NCBI GenBank assembly: GCA_030068145.1
Contig: JAPJBO010000350.1
Location: 152,908 to 216,907, forward strand
Source of the DNA: Diplonema papillatum
Lineage: Eukaryota; Euglenozoa; Diplonemea; Diplonemida; Diplonemidae
DNA: 64,000 nucleotides
Direction: 5' to 3'
A program made the translations under genes and the position numbers. Positions 37,501 to 48,441 of this stretch are shown piece by piece. A model generated the notes under the pieces. The model saw nothing but the letters and a program-made list of their open reading frames with translations, ran no database searches and had not been told where the DNA came from. The number at the start of each line of letters is the position of its first letter. The first letter of the stretch is position 1.

Positions 37501-37979
37501 CTGATGCTGCCCCGAACGGAAAGCGGAAGAAGCAACGCCCCTCCGCATCGTCTGCGGCCGCCGCTGGATCGCTCGCAACGCAGGCCACATCTCCCCAAGG
37601 TCAAAGCAAGGCCATCCCCGCAAAACCCGCGTCCACGGCGAGCGAAGCCGATGCCGCCCCCAACGGAAAGCGGAAGAAGCAACGCCCCTCCGCAGTGCTT
37701 CCGGCTGCCGCCGGATCGCTTGCAGCACAGACCCCGTCCTCCGGCAACCAAAGCACAGCCCCGGCCGCCAAACCTGCTCGTGGCCCCTCCGGCTCCGTGG
37801 CCAAAGCAACTCCTACGACGAGCGAGGCCGTGTCGCTCCCACCGAACCGCAAGCGGAAAGAAGTGGAACAAAGCGGAAAGGCTCTCCCCGCCTCCTCTCC
37901 CGCAGAAGCCGATTCAACGGCGGCGAAGGCAAAGAAAAGGCGCGTTGCCAAAAAAGCAGGAGGGAAGCAGTCCGTCTGA
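34539..37979 (+). CDS. DEAD-box ATP-dependent RNA helicase with basic repetitive tail, 2 exons
   Basis: Exons 34539-36224 and 37083-37979 join in phase 0 to give 860 aa. Motif I is ASTGSGKT (80-87), motif II DEAD (212-215), motif III GAT (263-265, instead of the usual SAT) and motif VI HRIGRTGR (about 466-473). TDVCAFGID corresponds to motif V. Exon 2 encodes about 298 residues rich in Ala, Lys, Ser and Pro. It contains three near-identical copies of NGKRKKQ followed by a Ser/Ala spacer and SEADAAP, and it ends in KKRRVAKKAGGKQSV, which suggests nuclear or nucleolar location. The core could be a DDX55/Spb4-like or related ribosome-biogenesis helicase, but subfamily assignment is uncertain. 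The intron contains an inverse copy of a dispersed repeat. Confidence 0.88.
36225..37082 (+). other. Helicase intron containing a dispersed repeat
   Basis: The donor is GTATGC and the acceptor CCCAG. Positions 36925-37066 are the reverse complement of the repeat at 10645-10785. The helicase frame reads through to 36542 without a stop, but the read-through sequence is not helicase-like. Confidence 0.8.
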
Positions 37980-39773
37980 TGGCAAAAACTGCGGCAGTGC
38001 CACCCTCGCATATCCGACAATCGCCGCGTTCGAGCTTGGAAGGCAGAAGAAGGACGCTGCTCCGAGCGAGAAACAGACATTTCAGCATATGCGAGTATCT
38101 ACACCAGCACTTTACTGTCTCCGTGTTCCTTCCCCAACGCAAGGGACCGAAAAAGACACTCCTGCATCTACGAACCCCGCCTAGCCATTCTGCACTGTCT
38201 CCGTGTGCACTCCTCAGCATGCTGTACTGGGTCGCGAAAAGCGGAAATTTGCGGAGCAAGGCGGTGAAGCTACTGCCCGAGTTCGAAGAGACGGCAGGGT
38301 TGTTGAAGCTTTGTTCTCGGTAGGTGAGGGCTGAGACCGTCTTCATAAAGACCATGATGACGCTGCTGCACCACGTCTGTCGAAGGCTGACACACTGATG
38401 GACAGACAGCGGGTGTGTGCGTCTATAGGGATAGGGATTGCACGGCGCTTTCGTGTCCAAGCTTTCCAAATATGCAGCCGGCAACTCTTTCTTAATGGTG
38501 CCTAGTGTGATGTTGCGGAGCTCGGCTGCGCGACTATCGCTCCGTATTGGACGCATCCAGTGCTCCCGCTAACGAAAAAGTGCGAGAAATTGCTCAAAAA
38601 AAAAAAGAGGCTGGAAAAAGGAGGGTGAGGAATTCCTCATGAGGAATTCCTCACCTTTTTCCCGTTGATACCGTTCGAGCCCCCTCGGGAGCCCCCCTGC
38701 ATCAAAAGCTAGTAGCCTGGACCAAACGCGAAAGCCTAGCGGGGGGAAAAAAAAAAAAGCCGAACCCAGGTTTTTGGATTTCCTCACTAAAAGTGAGGTT
38801 AGCGGGAGCACTGGACGCATCTTTAAAACGACGAAAATGCCCGCACCCAACGCGTTAAAGTAAAACCCACAACGGCCTTTCTCCGTGGCAAAGACGCCCT
38901 TCCCCCCACGGCCAGCAGGGAGGGGCATCCCGATCTTTCATCCCGCTCGCCTATTATCGCTTGCCTCCTCCCGCTCCGTATCATCAAGCATCACACTTGC
39001 CGTCACAGCAAGCGCTTCTCCCATGGGCCGTTTCTTCTGTTCTGCTGTGCCAAGGCTGCTGCGAGTTGGAAACCGAGGGGTTTCATGCTCGCATGATCAA
39101 GACAGTTTGACCAGACCTGCCCCATCTTGAAGTATCTCGAAAGGTTCGAGAAACGGCAGGGTGCGCAAGATTACCCGATAGCAACACGAAAGGAAAGAAG
39201 TGCCTCGATACCGCCCACTGCGTCGAACGTCGAAGCAGTGGACGATTCTGCCGTCAACGCCCACCCGGATGTCGAAGGATCCAGCAAGCGCTGAGTGAGG
39301 AAGCGCAGCTACCTTGATAAGGACGCGTCGCATGTGAGGTTCGCGACAACGGCCATATTCGTGTCGGGTTTCTTCGGTTCCATCAAATGCTCAGTTCATC
39401 ATGTCCCGGGCGTGCATGTCACTGCCAGTCGGTTAAAGCCTTCCACAAATCGACCCTTTTTACGTTTCGTTTCCACGGCTGATGGTTCATTTTCGGCGCC
39501 GGCAGTCGCCCCTCGAACTTCATGAGCCGACAGCCCACTTCATGCTCTAGTCGAACCGTTTCTCGGGCGACATTGGGAGAGCCGGTGAAGCTTCATGCAA
39601 CCACAACACCACAGGTCTGAGCGGTCGAAAGGCCGACACGCGACAAACACACTCCCACATACACACGCACGTGGACGCACTTTCGGAAAGAGGGGCGCCG
39701 CGAGAAAACGGTCCCTAACGCATACCTACACGCGCTCACACCGCGCACACCATATACAACTACCCGGCACTCG
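37980..39773. other. Intergenic region between helicase and calpain genes
   Basis: Holds the hAT-type MITE at 38558-38813. A CA-rich stretch at about 39640-39680 precedes the calpain start. No gene supported. Confidence 0.5.
38558..38813. mobile_element. hAT-type MITE, 256 bp, with perfect 8-bp target duplication
   Basis: Perfect 16-bp inverted termini CAGTGCTCCCGCTAAC are flanked by GACGCATC on both sides (38550-38557 and 38814-38821). Inside is a perfect palindrome at about 38627-38656 built from two AGGAATTCCT units. There is no coding capacity. Ends and duplication length fit hAT, although this family differs from the one at 30752. Confidence 0.93.
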
Positions 39774-41241
39774 ATGTCAGTGTGGGAATGCCCGTCTTGC
39801 ACGGTACACAACGAATTGGAGCATCAGACCTGCCACCTGTGCCTCGAAAAGAAGCCGTCCTCTGCGGCTCAAGAATGGCTCGAATTCTTCGACCCCAAGC
39901 ACAACCTGCCGTACTACTACAACGAGGCGACGAAGAAGACCGTGTGGACCCTCCCCGCCGGCGCCGTCGTCCTGAACCCGGGCAAAGTGCGGCGCCCCGC
40001 CGACCAGCCGCCGCGTGGCGGCGCGTCCAACCGCGTCGGGTCCCCGCCGGGGTCCCGGTCGCCCGGCGGCCGCCGCGAGGCCAACGGGAGCTCGGGCAAC
40101 GGCAGCAACGGCTGGCTGCGGGGCGGTTTGCTGGCCAGGGGGTACCCGGGGGGCCGCCTGCAGGGGGCGCAGCGGGCGGAGCCGGCGACGGTTGATGCGG
40201 CGGCGCCGGCGGCCGACGGCGGCGCGCCGTGGAACTGCCCGGCGTGCACGTTCTTCAACGTGGCGACCGACTCGTGCTGCGCGATCTGCAAGACGCAGAA
40301 GAAGGCGTCCATCCGCGCGGCGCAGGTGCGCAGCGGGCACAGCGGCGAGCCGGGTGTCGAGCCGTTCTCGCCGGTGGGCGAGGGCAGCCTCGGGTTCTGC
40401 TTCGACGAGCAGAAGCGGGACTGGGTCAAAAAAGTAGAGCAGCTCGAGCGCGAGCTGGCCGGCAAGCGCGCGACGTTCGTGGACGAGACGTTCCCGCCGA
40501 CGATCACGAGCGTGTACGGCACGGACATGGAGACCCTCGGCTCGGCGGACGACGGCATCGGCATCCTCGAATGGAAGCGATGCTCCGATCTGCGCGGCGG
40601 CCGTTTCCACGGCGTGAGCTCCAAGCCGTGGCGGCTGGCCGACCGGAAGGCGGACGGCTCGCACGAGCCCGTCTTCTCGTCCGGCGCCATCGCCCAGGGA
40701 CAGCTTGGCGACTGCTGGTTCCTCTCAGCGTTGGCGGTCGTGAGTACCCGGCCCGAGCTCATACGCCGCATCTTCATCTCCCAATCGTTTTCGCCCCAAG
40801 GCATCTACTGCCTCCGGTTCTGGCACAACGGCGTGTGGACGCCTGTCCTCGTCGACGACTACTTTCCTCAAAACTTTCGGTGTGTTGTTTCTTCGATTCC
40901 TATTGATTACCACCCCCCCACTCCTCCACATATGTCGCGCGCTTTTGAAGCTTGTTGTCTGTTTCTACACTGCTTCAAGCGCTCATCGCCGGCGAACTCA
41001 CCTGGCGCCATTGCATTGGAAGCACTGCCGAACACGTGCGACTCTGCTCCGTGTCTTTCCGTTCCTTGTAACGATCAGTCATGCTGAATGGCCTTGGGGT
41101 CATCTGGGGTTCAGCTCGCAGAAAAATAAAGGGGTATTTCCGAAGTCGAAACCCAACACAGGGGCGGCTTCGCGTTTGCAACGGGGAAGGACAACCAGCT
41201 GTGGCCCTCGCTCGTCGAGAAAGCGTACGCGAAACTGCATG
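39774..41241 (+). CDS. Calpain-type cysteine protease, exons 1-2 (zinc fingers, WW, catalytic Cys)
   Basis: Exons 39774-40879 and 41162-41241 (junction phase 2) encode residues 1-396 of an 830-aa protein completed by exon 3 at 54837. Residues 5-23 and 154-172 are RanBP2-type zinc fingers (C-x2-C-x10-C-x2-C: CPSC...CHLC and CPAC...CAIC). Residues about 35-61 are a WW domain (EWLEFFDPKHNLPYYYNEAT ... VWTLP). A Gly/Ser/Pro-rich linker separates the modules. The calpain core starts near 235, with catalytic Cys314 in AQGQLGDCWFLSALAVV. Exon 2 carries NQLWPSLVEKAYAKLHG, a hallmark calpain segment. Zinc fingers of this type often bind ubiquitin or RNA and WW domains bind Pro-rich partners, so this protease probably has targeting modules. 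No penta-EF domain is present. Confidence 0.94.
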
Positions 41242-41729
41242 GTATGCATCTCTGCTGCACGTTTTGTTGTTGTATACCACTCATTCCACGAAAAGTGTCA
41301 CAGATTTTCCGTCTGAAAAGCAGCCCGTTTTGGATCAAAATTTTGGAATTTTTGGGAAATTATTTTTAGCCACATGCAATGTGTGAGGAAACTGAACCGC
41401 CCAAGTAGGACCTTCTGATCATGATCATTTGCCAAATTTGCCACCTGAAACCACGTCCAGGATTTGGGCTCAGGGTAGTGCGGTCAACGAAATCGAACAA
41501 GTGCAGAAGTCGTACAGCTGTTGGAAGGGAAGCAGAGACGGTGCGAGGTCAGAGCAATACCAAAACTAGACTGGCACGGGCGAGCCTCACGTGACCAGTG
41601 TTCGGAACACGTCTGACACTCAGAGCGAGGAAGGGCGAATGCGTGCTTTTCTTCTTTCTCTCGGCGCGTTTTCTGCAAGGGCGTTTCTGATTGGGAATTC
41701 GTGGGGGGAACTCATGGGGGGGGGGGGCC

Positions 41730-42717
41730 GCATACATCCGATCCGACTCGTATGCGAGAATGATTCTCGCATTCTCGCATGAAATTCTCGCATATTCTCG
41801 CATGCGAGAATGATACGAGTGAAATGCGAGAATGTGTAAACCACTCAAGAACCATGTATTTGACCCGTATTCGAGGCACCGACAGGAATACCAAGTGAAG
41901 ATAGCAAAATAACGAAATAAGGCTACGCCAACTGCAACGTTGCAGCTGGCATTGTGCCTTGCTTTCAGGACGCAATACGCCGCCGACAACAACTCTGGTT
42001 GCTCCATGGTATTGCTTCAATGCTTGAATAGTGGTCGAAAACACGCTTCACAACAAGTGCTCCGCAAGCCACTGTGTCTGCAGCTTCTCCTGCTGCGGGT
42101 TCTTGTGTTTACTTCTACGATTTCCTCTGCCACAGCTCGTTTCGTGAAGCTGTCGGCTAACGTTCAGTTGCTGCTGCCAGCTTTTTGAATAATTGACCTC
42201 GGGGCCACCTTTGCAGGTGCATTATTAGGTTGCAGGTTCTCTGGATGGCAATCGTTCACAGGTACCTTGGAATCCAGCGAGCCCAGCGACAGCGAGTCAA
42301 GGAAACCTATTCCACAAATAACGCTAAAAGCACAAGCAAACGGTTCCCGAGTTCACAAACAGCTTTGAAAGCCTGCATCCACGAACAGACGAAACGAACT
42401 GTGGCAGTGAAGGCAGAGGAGGAAAGGAAAGTTTACTACACAGAGGAAGCAGCAGCTGGTGAAGTTGGGAGGCCCAGTGGCGGCAAAATGCGCCGCGGAA
42501 GCCTCGGAGACGACCTAAAACGTTGACTCCTGCCGGGTTCTCATGTGTTCAAGCATCCCGTACTGTGAGTTATCTCATTCTCGCATATTCTCGCACGTGC
42601 GAGAATATGCGAGAATCATGCGAGAATTGCGAGAATATGCGAGAATTTTGCGAGAATCGGGGCCGCGACCCCCCAATACGAGAATATGCGAGAATACGAG
42701 TCGGATCGGATGTATGC
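41730..42717. mobile_element. Non-autonomous TIR transposon C (988 bp)
   Basis: Ends GCATACATCCGATCCGACTC and its inverse at 42694-42717 are followed inward by arrays of ATGCGAGAAT/ATTCTCGCAT motifs (41750-41835 and 42575-42690). The middle has no transposase-like frame. The left end abuts a G tract and the right end directly abuts element A1, so no target duplication can be read. Confidence 0.85.
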
Positions 42718-43301
42718 CTAGGGCTATGATGGCAAGTAAACGGAAACGTTTCCCGTTTCCGTTTCCGTTTCCGTTTCCATACTTTCAAGGAAACGGCGTT
42801 TCCTTATTTGGGAAACGGCTGCTGCAGATTGCAGTGTGTAAGGTGACCACACCTCGGATGGGCGGGGGAAAAAAAATTTAGGGGTATTTCTCGACGAGCC
42901 AGCAAAATAAATGTATCTGTGCAAACGGTGCTGTCTCCGACGTAGTCCCGAACTGCGCGGTCAACATCCTGGTGGCAACCAAGCACTCAGAGAATTGGGC
43001 ATGGTGACCACCCCGTTTATTTTCTCGACGAGGTTCGTATGCACGACATTATTTTCGGTTTTGGCTGCAAGTTAACACACCCTGTGCGGGATGTGAGCAG
43101 CCTCAGAAGCTGAAGTTAAAGCTGGAGTTAAAAAAGCGGCGCTTTTCGGGTGTGACTCGGGCGCCCTCTTCAACTCCGACTTCTGGGGCTGGACTTCACC
43201 GTGTAGTATCCCCTGGTGGTGTTAGCGTGGTTTGTGCGTTTCCGTTTCCATGTTTTGGAAGAAACGGATGGAAACGCGTTTACTTGCCAACATAGCCCTA
43301 G
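42718..43301 (-). mobile_element. Non-autonomous TIR transposon A, copy A1 (584 bp)
   Basis: Ends CTAGGGCTATGATGGCAAGT and ACTTGCCAACATAGCCCTAG are inverted repeats (about 25 bp, one mismatch). Subterminal arrays of the hexamer GTTTCC lie just inside. The interior shares GCTGCTGCAGATTGCAGTGTG, GGTGACCACACCTCGG and other blocks with A2 in inverse orientation. A fragment of the CACGGTGA MITE sits at about 43100-43203, at the same internal place as in A2, so it predates the spread of A. Confidence 0.9.
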
Positions 43302-43458
43302 GGGGGGGGGGGGGGGCGGGGTGGAAACTAAGTCTGAGCCCAAAAACGAAGTTGCAAACCTGGGGGGGGGGTGGGTACCCCCCAATTTTTTTTTTCTTGG
43401 TCGCTGCTGAGGAAACCACCTTGGAGCGGTCACCACCCTGCTGCACACAGGCCCTGCA

Positions 43459-43492
<34 letters not shown>

Positions 43493-44000
43493 CTAGGGGG
43501 GGGGATACTAAGCCTGAGACCCAAAACGAAGTTGCTAACCCTGGGTGGGGGTGGGTACCCCCCCCCTACCCCCCCCCCCCCTCCTGGTGCAACCCACTGT
43601 GGACCTACTGTGGGACCCACCTTAGCTAAATTCTCTAAGGTGAAATGGTGGAAAAAGTGGGTCAAAAACTTTTTTTTTCGAGTGCTTTTTTGGGAGGATT
43701 TGGGCCAAAAAAAAATTTTTTTTTTCTTGGTCGCTGCTGAGGAAACCACCTTAGAGCGGTCACCACCCTGCTGCACACAGGCCCTGCAGGAGGGGGGGGG
43801 GGGGTTTAGGGGGGGGGGGGGTACCCACCCACCCCTCGTTGCCGTCCGGCTGACAACGATGCCGAGTTTAGGGGCCTTAGCATCAGCACTGGGGGGGGAC
43901 CCACCACCCTCGTTGCCGTCCGGCTGACAACGATGCCGAGTTTAGGGGCCTTAGCATCAGCACTGGGGGGGGGGTAGGGGGTAGGAACCCTTAACAAAAT
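43302..44000 (+). repeat. G-rich low-complexity region with duplicated blocks
   Basis: Runs of up to about 30 G alternate with repeated blocks. One block of about 80 bp (TTTTTTTTCTTGGTCGCTGC through GGCCCTGCAGGAGG) occurs at about 43385 and 43715. A 60-bp block (GCCGTCCGGCTGACAACGAT ... AGCATCAGCACTGG) occurs twice at about 43840-43970. G-runs of this size may fold into quadruplexes and are prone to assembly error. Confidence 0.85.
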
Positions 44001-45630
44001 ATCGTGATTTCAGGTTTTTGGACTTTTTTCAACAAGGGAACACGCACCCGCCCTGTGCACCCCCAAGGATGGGCCCTCCACAGTGTTTCTCGCCCGGAAA
44101 AATGTTCAAAACGCTCTGCTGGCTGTTATTTTCGCGCCGAAATGCATTTTTGAGCATTTTTGGTCTGTGGACATTCTGTGGACAAAATCCGCCGACTTTC
44201 CTCTGGAACCGGAATTTTTTTTTGGGACTGAATTTGCCCATCTAAAAAGTCACTATTGGGCTGATTGTGGGTCAGAGTGCACCCATGAGCGATGGAACGT
44301 GGTAAAAATACACTTTACACGAGGCGAGCGTCGCAGAGTGGAGGGGTCGCATAATATTTTCCGGCGCCACCGGCTTGAAAAACGGAGTTCGCACGAGAGT
44401 TTGAGAGAGTTTTGGTGCCGAACATGAACGATTTTCACACCCTCGGAGCTTCTTCGTGACCGAACCGACCGGGAAAATGACTTGGGTTGCACCAGGTTGT
44501 GACCTGCGGGCCAAAAACGCTGTTTAGACGCCGGTATTGATGGTGCAACGGTACAGTGACGGTAGAGTGACGGTAGAGTGACGGTAGCGTGACGGTAGCG
44601 TTACGGTAGCTCTGTGGAAGCGTGAAAATAGCATAGTGTGTGCAACAGCAAGCAAAAAAAATGTCAATCCACCAGCATTGCTCAGAATGCCATGCGAAAT
44701 TGACTTCTCTCACGTACAACGATGCCGAGTCCCAATTTTTGCTGGCCAAAACGCAATTACAAGAGGTGAAAGAGGGAGGAGGATGCACCAGGTCACGGTC
44801 GAACCGTGCAGAAGGCAAGAGCAGATACAATGAAGGACTTCAGGGCTCAACACAACGATTCCGAAAGGCCGGTGGGCGAAGAAAGTTTGTGAAAGCCTCC
44901 GCCATAGGACCAGGAAGACGCTCTGGTGAGGTGGAGTACAAACGAGCTGGAAAACCTTCTTCAGAAGTCTGTGCAGATGAGCAAGTTAAGTCGACCCCGT
45001 GGGTTGCTTGCACTGCAGTGCTGGTGTGGTCATGCCTGTGGGTAGCCGGGACGTGGCTTTGGACCAGCACGTTTGAACCCGGCTGTTTGGCTGCTGCCCT
45101 GGTCCCGACGTTGCGCACGCCAACACAGCAGCATCCCTGGAGGCCCCCACTCGTTTGCTGTTTCTGCGGCGGGGCTGGTGTTGTCGTGTTGGTTGGCGAG
45201 CATACTTCAGTGGCACCACCGGACGATCACTGCGGGTCCGTTGGCACTTGCTCTGCATCTGGAGCACTTCTTTTCCGACGGCGCAGTCGCAAATGCTGAT
45301 CATATTGCTTGTGAATGAAGCAATTGGCTCATTTTCCTGGTAGTTTGGGCCTGTTTGAGTCCTGGGGCCGCTACTTATCTGAAATAGAAGCTGATCTGGC
45401 ATGCTTGTCGATTTGTAGAAATGGGCCATGCCTGCAACACCCCATTTGAGGTCATTTTTGACCCGAAAAGTGCCACTTTATCTCATTTCCTCCTGCTTTG
45501 TGGCCAGCCAGCGCCCGAACGGGGCACTATTTTCGGTTTCCTGACCGTTTTGGGCCCACACCACTTCATTTTCACGACCTTCTTCACCAAATGACCAAAA
45601 ACACGAATTTTTCACCCGGGTTCCTACCCC
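44001..45630. other. Intron segment between the G-rich block and element A2
   Basis: Includes a short tandem repeat of about 11 bp (GACGGTAGAGT and variants, 44545-44615). No gene or mobile-element end was recognised. A frame at 44640-45299 shows no domain. Confidence 0.4.
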
Positions 45631-46655
45631 CTAGGGCTATGTTGGCAAGTAAACGCGTTTCCATCCGTTTTTTCCAAAACATGGAAACGGAAACGGAAAC
45701 GGAAACGGAAACGGAAACGGAAACGGCTCCTTGGTTTTGCAGGCTACCCACAAACCACGCTAACACCACCAGGGAATACTACACGGTGAGGTCCAGCCCC
45801 AGAAGTTGGAGCTAAAGAGGGTGCCCGAGTCACACCCGAAAAGCGGGTGTGTCACCCGCTTTTTTAACTCCAGCTTTAACTCCAGCTTCTGAGGCTGCTC
45901 ACATCCCCGACAGGGTGTGTCAACTTGCAGCCAAAACCGAAAAGACTGCCGCGCGTACGAACCTTGTCGAGAAACTGTACGGGGAGGTCTCCAGGCCCAA
46001 TTCTCTGAGTGCTTGGTTGCCACCACTACGAAGGACCGCGCAGCTCGGGACTACTTCGGAGACAGCACCGTTGGCACATATAAATTTGTTTTGCTGGCTC
46101 GTTGGGAAATACCCCTAAAAATTTTTCCCCCCGCCCATCCGAGGTGTGGTCACCTTACACACTGCAATCTGCAGCAGCCGTTTCCCAAATAAGGAAACGC
46201 CGTTTCCTTGAAAGTATGGAAACGGAAACGGAAACGGAAACGGGAATTGTTTCCGTTTACTTGCCACACGGTGGACTTACAGGGGTCCCTGTATGCTGTG
46301 GCTGTATGCTAAACTACCTGTATGCTACAGCATACAGCCTGTATGCTACAGCATACAGCCTGTATGCTGTAGCATACAGCTGTATGCTGTGGCATAGCAG
46401 ATTCCTGTGTTTAGCGGTGGTGTGGCGGCTTGCGCGCGCCAGAGATGGCACTAGGGCAGCGCTGGGCCGTGTATTGGCGTGTAAGTGGCATCCCCCTGCT
46501 TAGTTTACGAAAACCTGTCGTTTACTGGCCATCTACGTACGCTACTATTTACATTCACTTGCGTGCTTACCAATCTGCCATCCATCACTGCTTCAGCTCA
46601 TTGTGATAAACTCTAAAATAGTAAGAGTCAAAAAGAAAAAGAAAAAAGACAAGCA

Positions 46656-47594
46656 ATGTCAGCGAAGCAGCAGACACCAGAAGCTAAAGCGGGGAAGCGC
46701 AAAAGAGAAGAGCAGTCTTCCTCGCCCAAAGTGCCGAGGAACGACGCCATCAACGCCTTTGTGGCACTGTTCCTGAGAGAAGACCCGGAAGGTGAAATCC
46801 GGATGCCGGCTCTCAGGAGCACCATCGAGAAGATGGTTGCTGGAGCCAACAGCAGCAACAAGGACGGTGCCCTGCAGAAAGCGGTCACCGGCAAGTGGAA
46901 ACCCGTCGAGATGAAGGCAACCGAGGTGAAGGAGATGCGGGAAGGGGGGGATGACCTTCCCTCGATTTACAAAGTGAGGGGGGCGAACGAAACCGTGTAC
47001 CACGGTATCTGCGTGCGTACAAGGGTTGACAAGCGAGCAGCCGGCTACAAAGCACATGCCGCTGTCCTCGAAAAGACCCTTCTGCCGGGCTATACCCTCG
47101 AAACCAACGTCGCTGATATCTACCGCGGGGCGGTACAGCAAATTGCCCCCGGCGCGGAAGCAAAGAAGAAGTACCCCCTGCAAGTTCGACGAGGGAAGGT
47201 CGGCACCGACTACGTCACCATCTTGGAGACGGGGTTGGGCTCCGTAAGCGATGAGGCCCCAAGCAGGACAGGGCACAAGGTGTCCCTGAGCATTGTAAGA
47301 GATGTGGGCGGGGACGCCGACATCGGATCTGGGACGTTTCCAGTCACCGTGAACGTCCCCCTGAAGTTCCGAGTGAGCCCGAACGCACCGCCAAAGGTCG
47401 TCGACAAGAACGGTGTCGTGTTGGTGTACGTGCCGCTTACGGAAGAAGTGGAAAAGGTTGTGACAGCGACCGTCGAGAGGGACGCGAAAACATGGGAGCT
47501 TCCCGTGCCGGAGTCAAAGACTGATTCGGACGGTGAAGGCCCGGAAGGTCCACCTAGAGGCGCCCTCTTCGACGATGACGACTCTAGTTCGTGA
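46656..47594 (+). CDS. Transposon B accessory protein, function unknown
   Basis: A 312-aa intact frame inside element B, starting MSAKQQTPEAKAGKRKREE. The N-terminus is basic and the C-terminus very acidic (DSDGEGPEGP ... DDDDSSS). The middle is a mixed alpha/beta-like composition with no recognised domain. It lies upstream of the transposase candidate on the same strand, which resembles the two-gene layout of some CACTA elements (an accessory DNA-binding protein plus transposase). That analogy is inference only. Confidence 0.6.
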   Translation: MSAKQQTPEAKAGKRKREEQSSSPKVPRNDAINAFVALFLREDPEGEIRMPALRSTIEKMVAGANSSNKDGALQKAVTGKWKPVEMKATEVKEMREGGDDLPSIYKVRGANETVYHGICVRTRVDKRAAGYKAHAAVLEKTLLPGYTLETNVADIYRGAVQQIAPGAEAKKKYPLQVRRGKVGTDYVTILETGLGSVSDEAPSRTGHKVSLSIVRDVGGDADIGSGTFPVTVNVPLKFRVSPNAPPKVVDKNGVVLVYVPLTEEVEKVVTATVERDAKTWELPVPESKTDSDGEGPEGPPRGALFDDDDSSS

Positions 47595-47884
47595 GATTTG
47601 CCCCCTCCCTGGCGGTACTATCTTCTTCTGACCATCACTCTTGCTGCTTTTCAATTGCTCGCAACCACCCGGTTCTCATCGTGACCTTTTCTATCGGGTT
47701 CGCTTTCGCATTGCGCAGTCTTTTCTGTGCTCCGTAAAAGCTTGCGCCAGGACTTCCTGCAGGGTCCTGTTCAGAACTTTTTTTTCCCCCCCTGCGGGTT
47801 TCCGCGGTCGCCATACTTTTTGGGATTTTCGATGGCGAAGAGGAGTTCAGCTTGTTGGTTTACAGTTTCTCGTCCCTTCCAGTT

Positions 47885-48151
47885 CAGTTAAACAACACCA
47901 CGGTGCGCGAGAAGTGTTGGTCACATGCATACGTGGCCCATGTTGAGGACACACGGTACCAGTGCAATCACTGCAAGGCCGTGTTTTCCGCAGCATCGAT
48001 GAAACGGGTCAAGGATCACCTAGTCACTTGCTCGCGGTATCCGGAGACCGTAAGCACTTGGGCGCAGCACGAGCTGGACAAGGCAGCTGCAGATCTGAAG
48101 AATAAGGAAGACGAAACGACAGCACAGGGTGCGAAAATGAAGCAGACATAG
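47885..48151 (+). CDS. BED-like zinc-finger frame within transposon B
   Basis: An open frame of about 88 aa that may be an exon or a remnant. It contains YQCNHCKAVF ... VKDHLVTC, a C-x2-C ... H-x3-C pattern like the BED finger of transposases, followed by a charged helix. No good ATG lies close by, and a possible acceptor (TTCAG) is just upstream near 47885. It could be the N-terminal DNA-binding exon of the downstream 615-aa protein, but I could not build an in-frame join with confidence. Confidence 0.4.
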   Translation, partial: QLNNTTVREKCWSHAYVAHVEDTRYQCNHCKAVFSAASMKRVKDHLVTCSRYPETVSTWAQHELDKAAADLKNKEDETTAQGAKMKQT

Positions 48152-48441
48152 ACGAATGTAAAGGTAGCGTATTTGAAGGTCATCCACAAGTGCGACGATG
48201 GGAAGAACTCCAGATCCATTCAGCACCATGGGGTGGCTCAGCGACGGGCGGCGGGTGAACAGGCAGTAGATATCGACAGAGAGGAGTCTGATGCGAAGGA
48301 AAAGCCGAAGTGAGTCCAGTTGAGACCCCCCTGTTTTATTCTAATTCCTCCGCAAACCCCAGGCCATACCCCCAAATTCTGAAAACGCAAATCCTGGAGA
48401 AGCGCTGAAAAAAAAAATCAGAAAAAATCGTGTGAGAAGAA

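Noticed and set aside
40880-41087. Calpain ending at 41087
   Set aside because: The conserved protease core continues at 41162 and 54837. The read-through has no similarity.
43232-43927. Gly/Pro-rich frames in the G-tract region
   Set aside because: They are produced by poly-G and duplicated blocks.
44640-45429. A 219-aa frame and opposing 147-aa frame in the calpain intron
   Set aside because: No domain, no supporting splice context, and composition like the surrounding intron.
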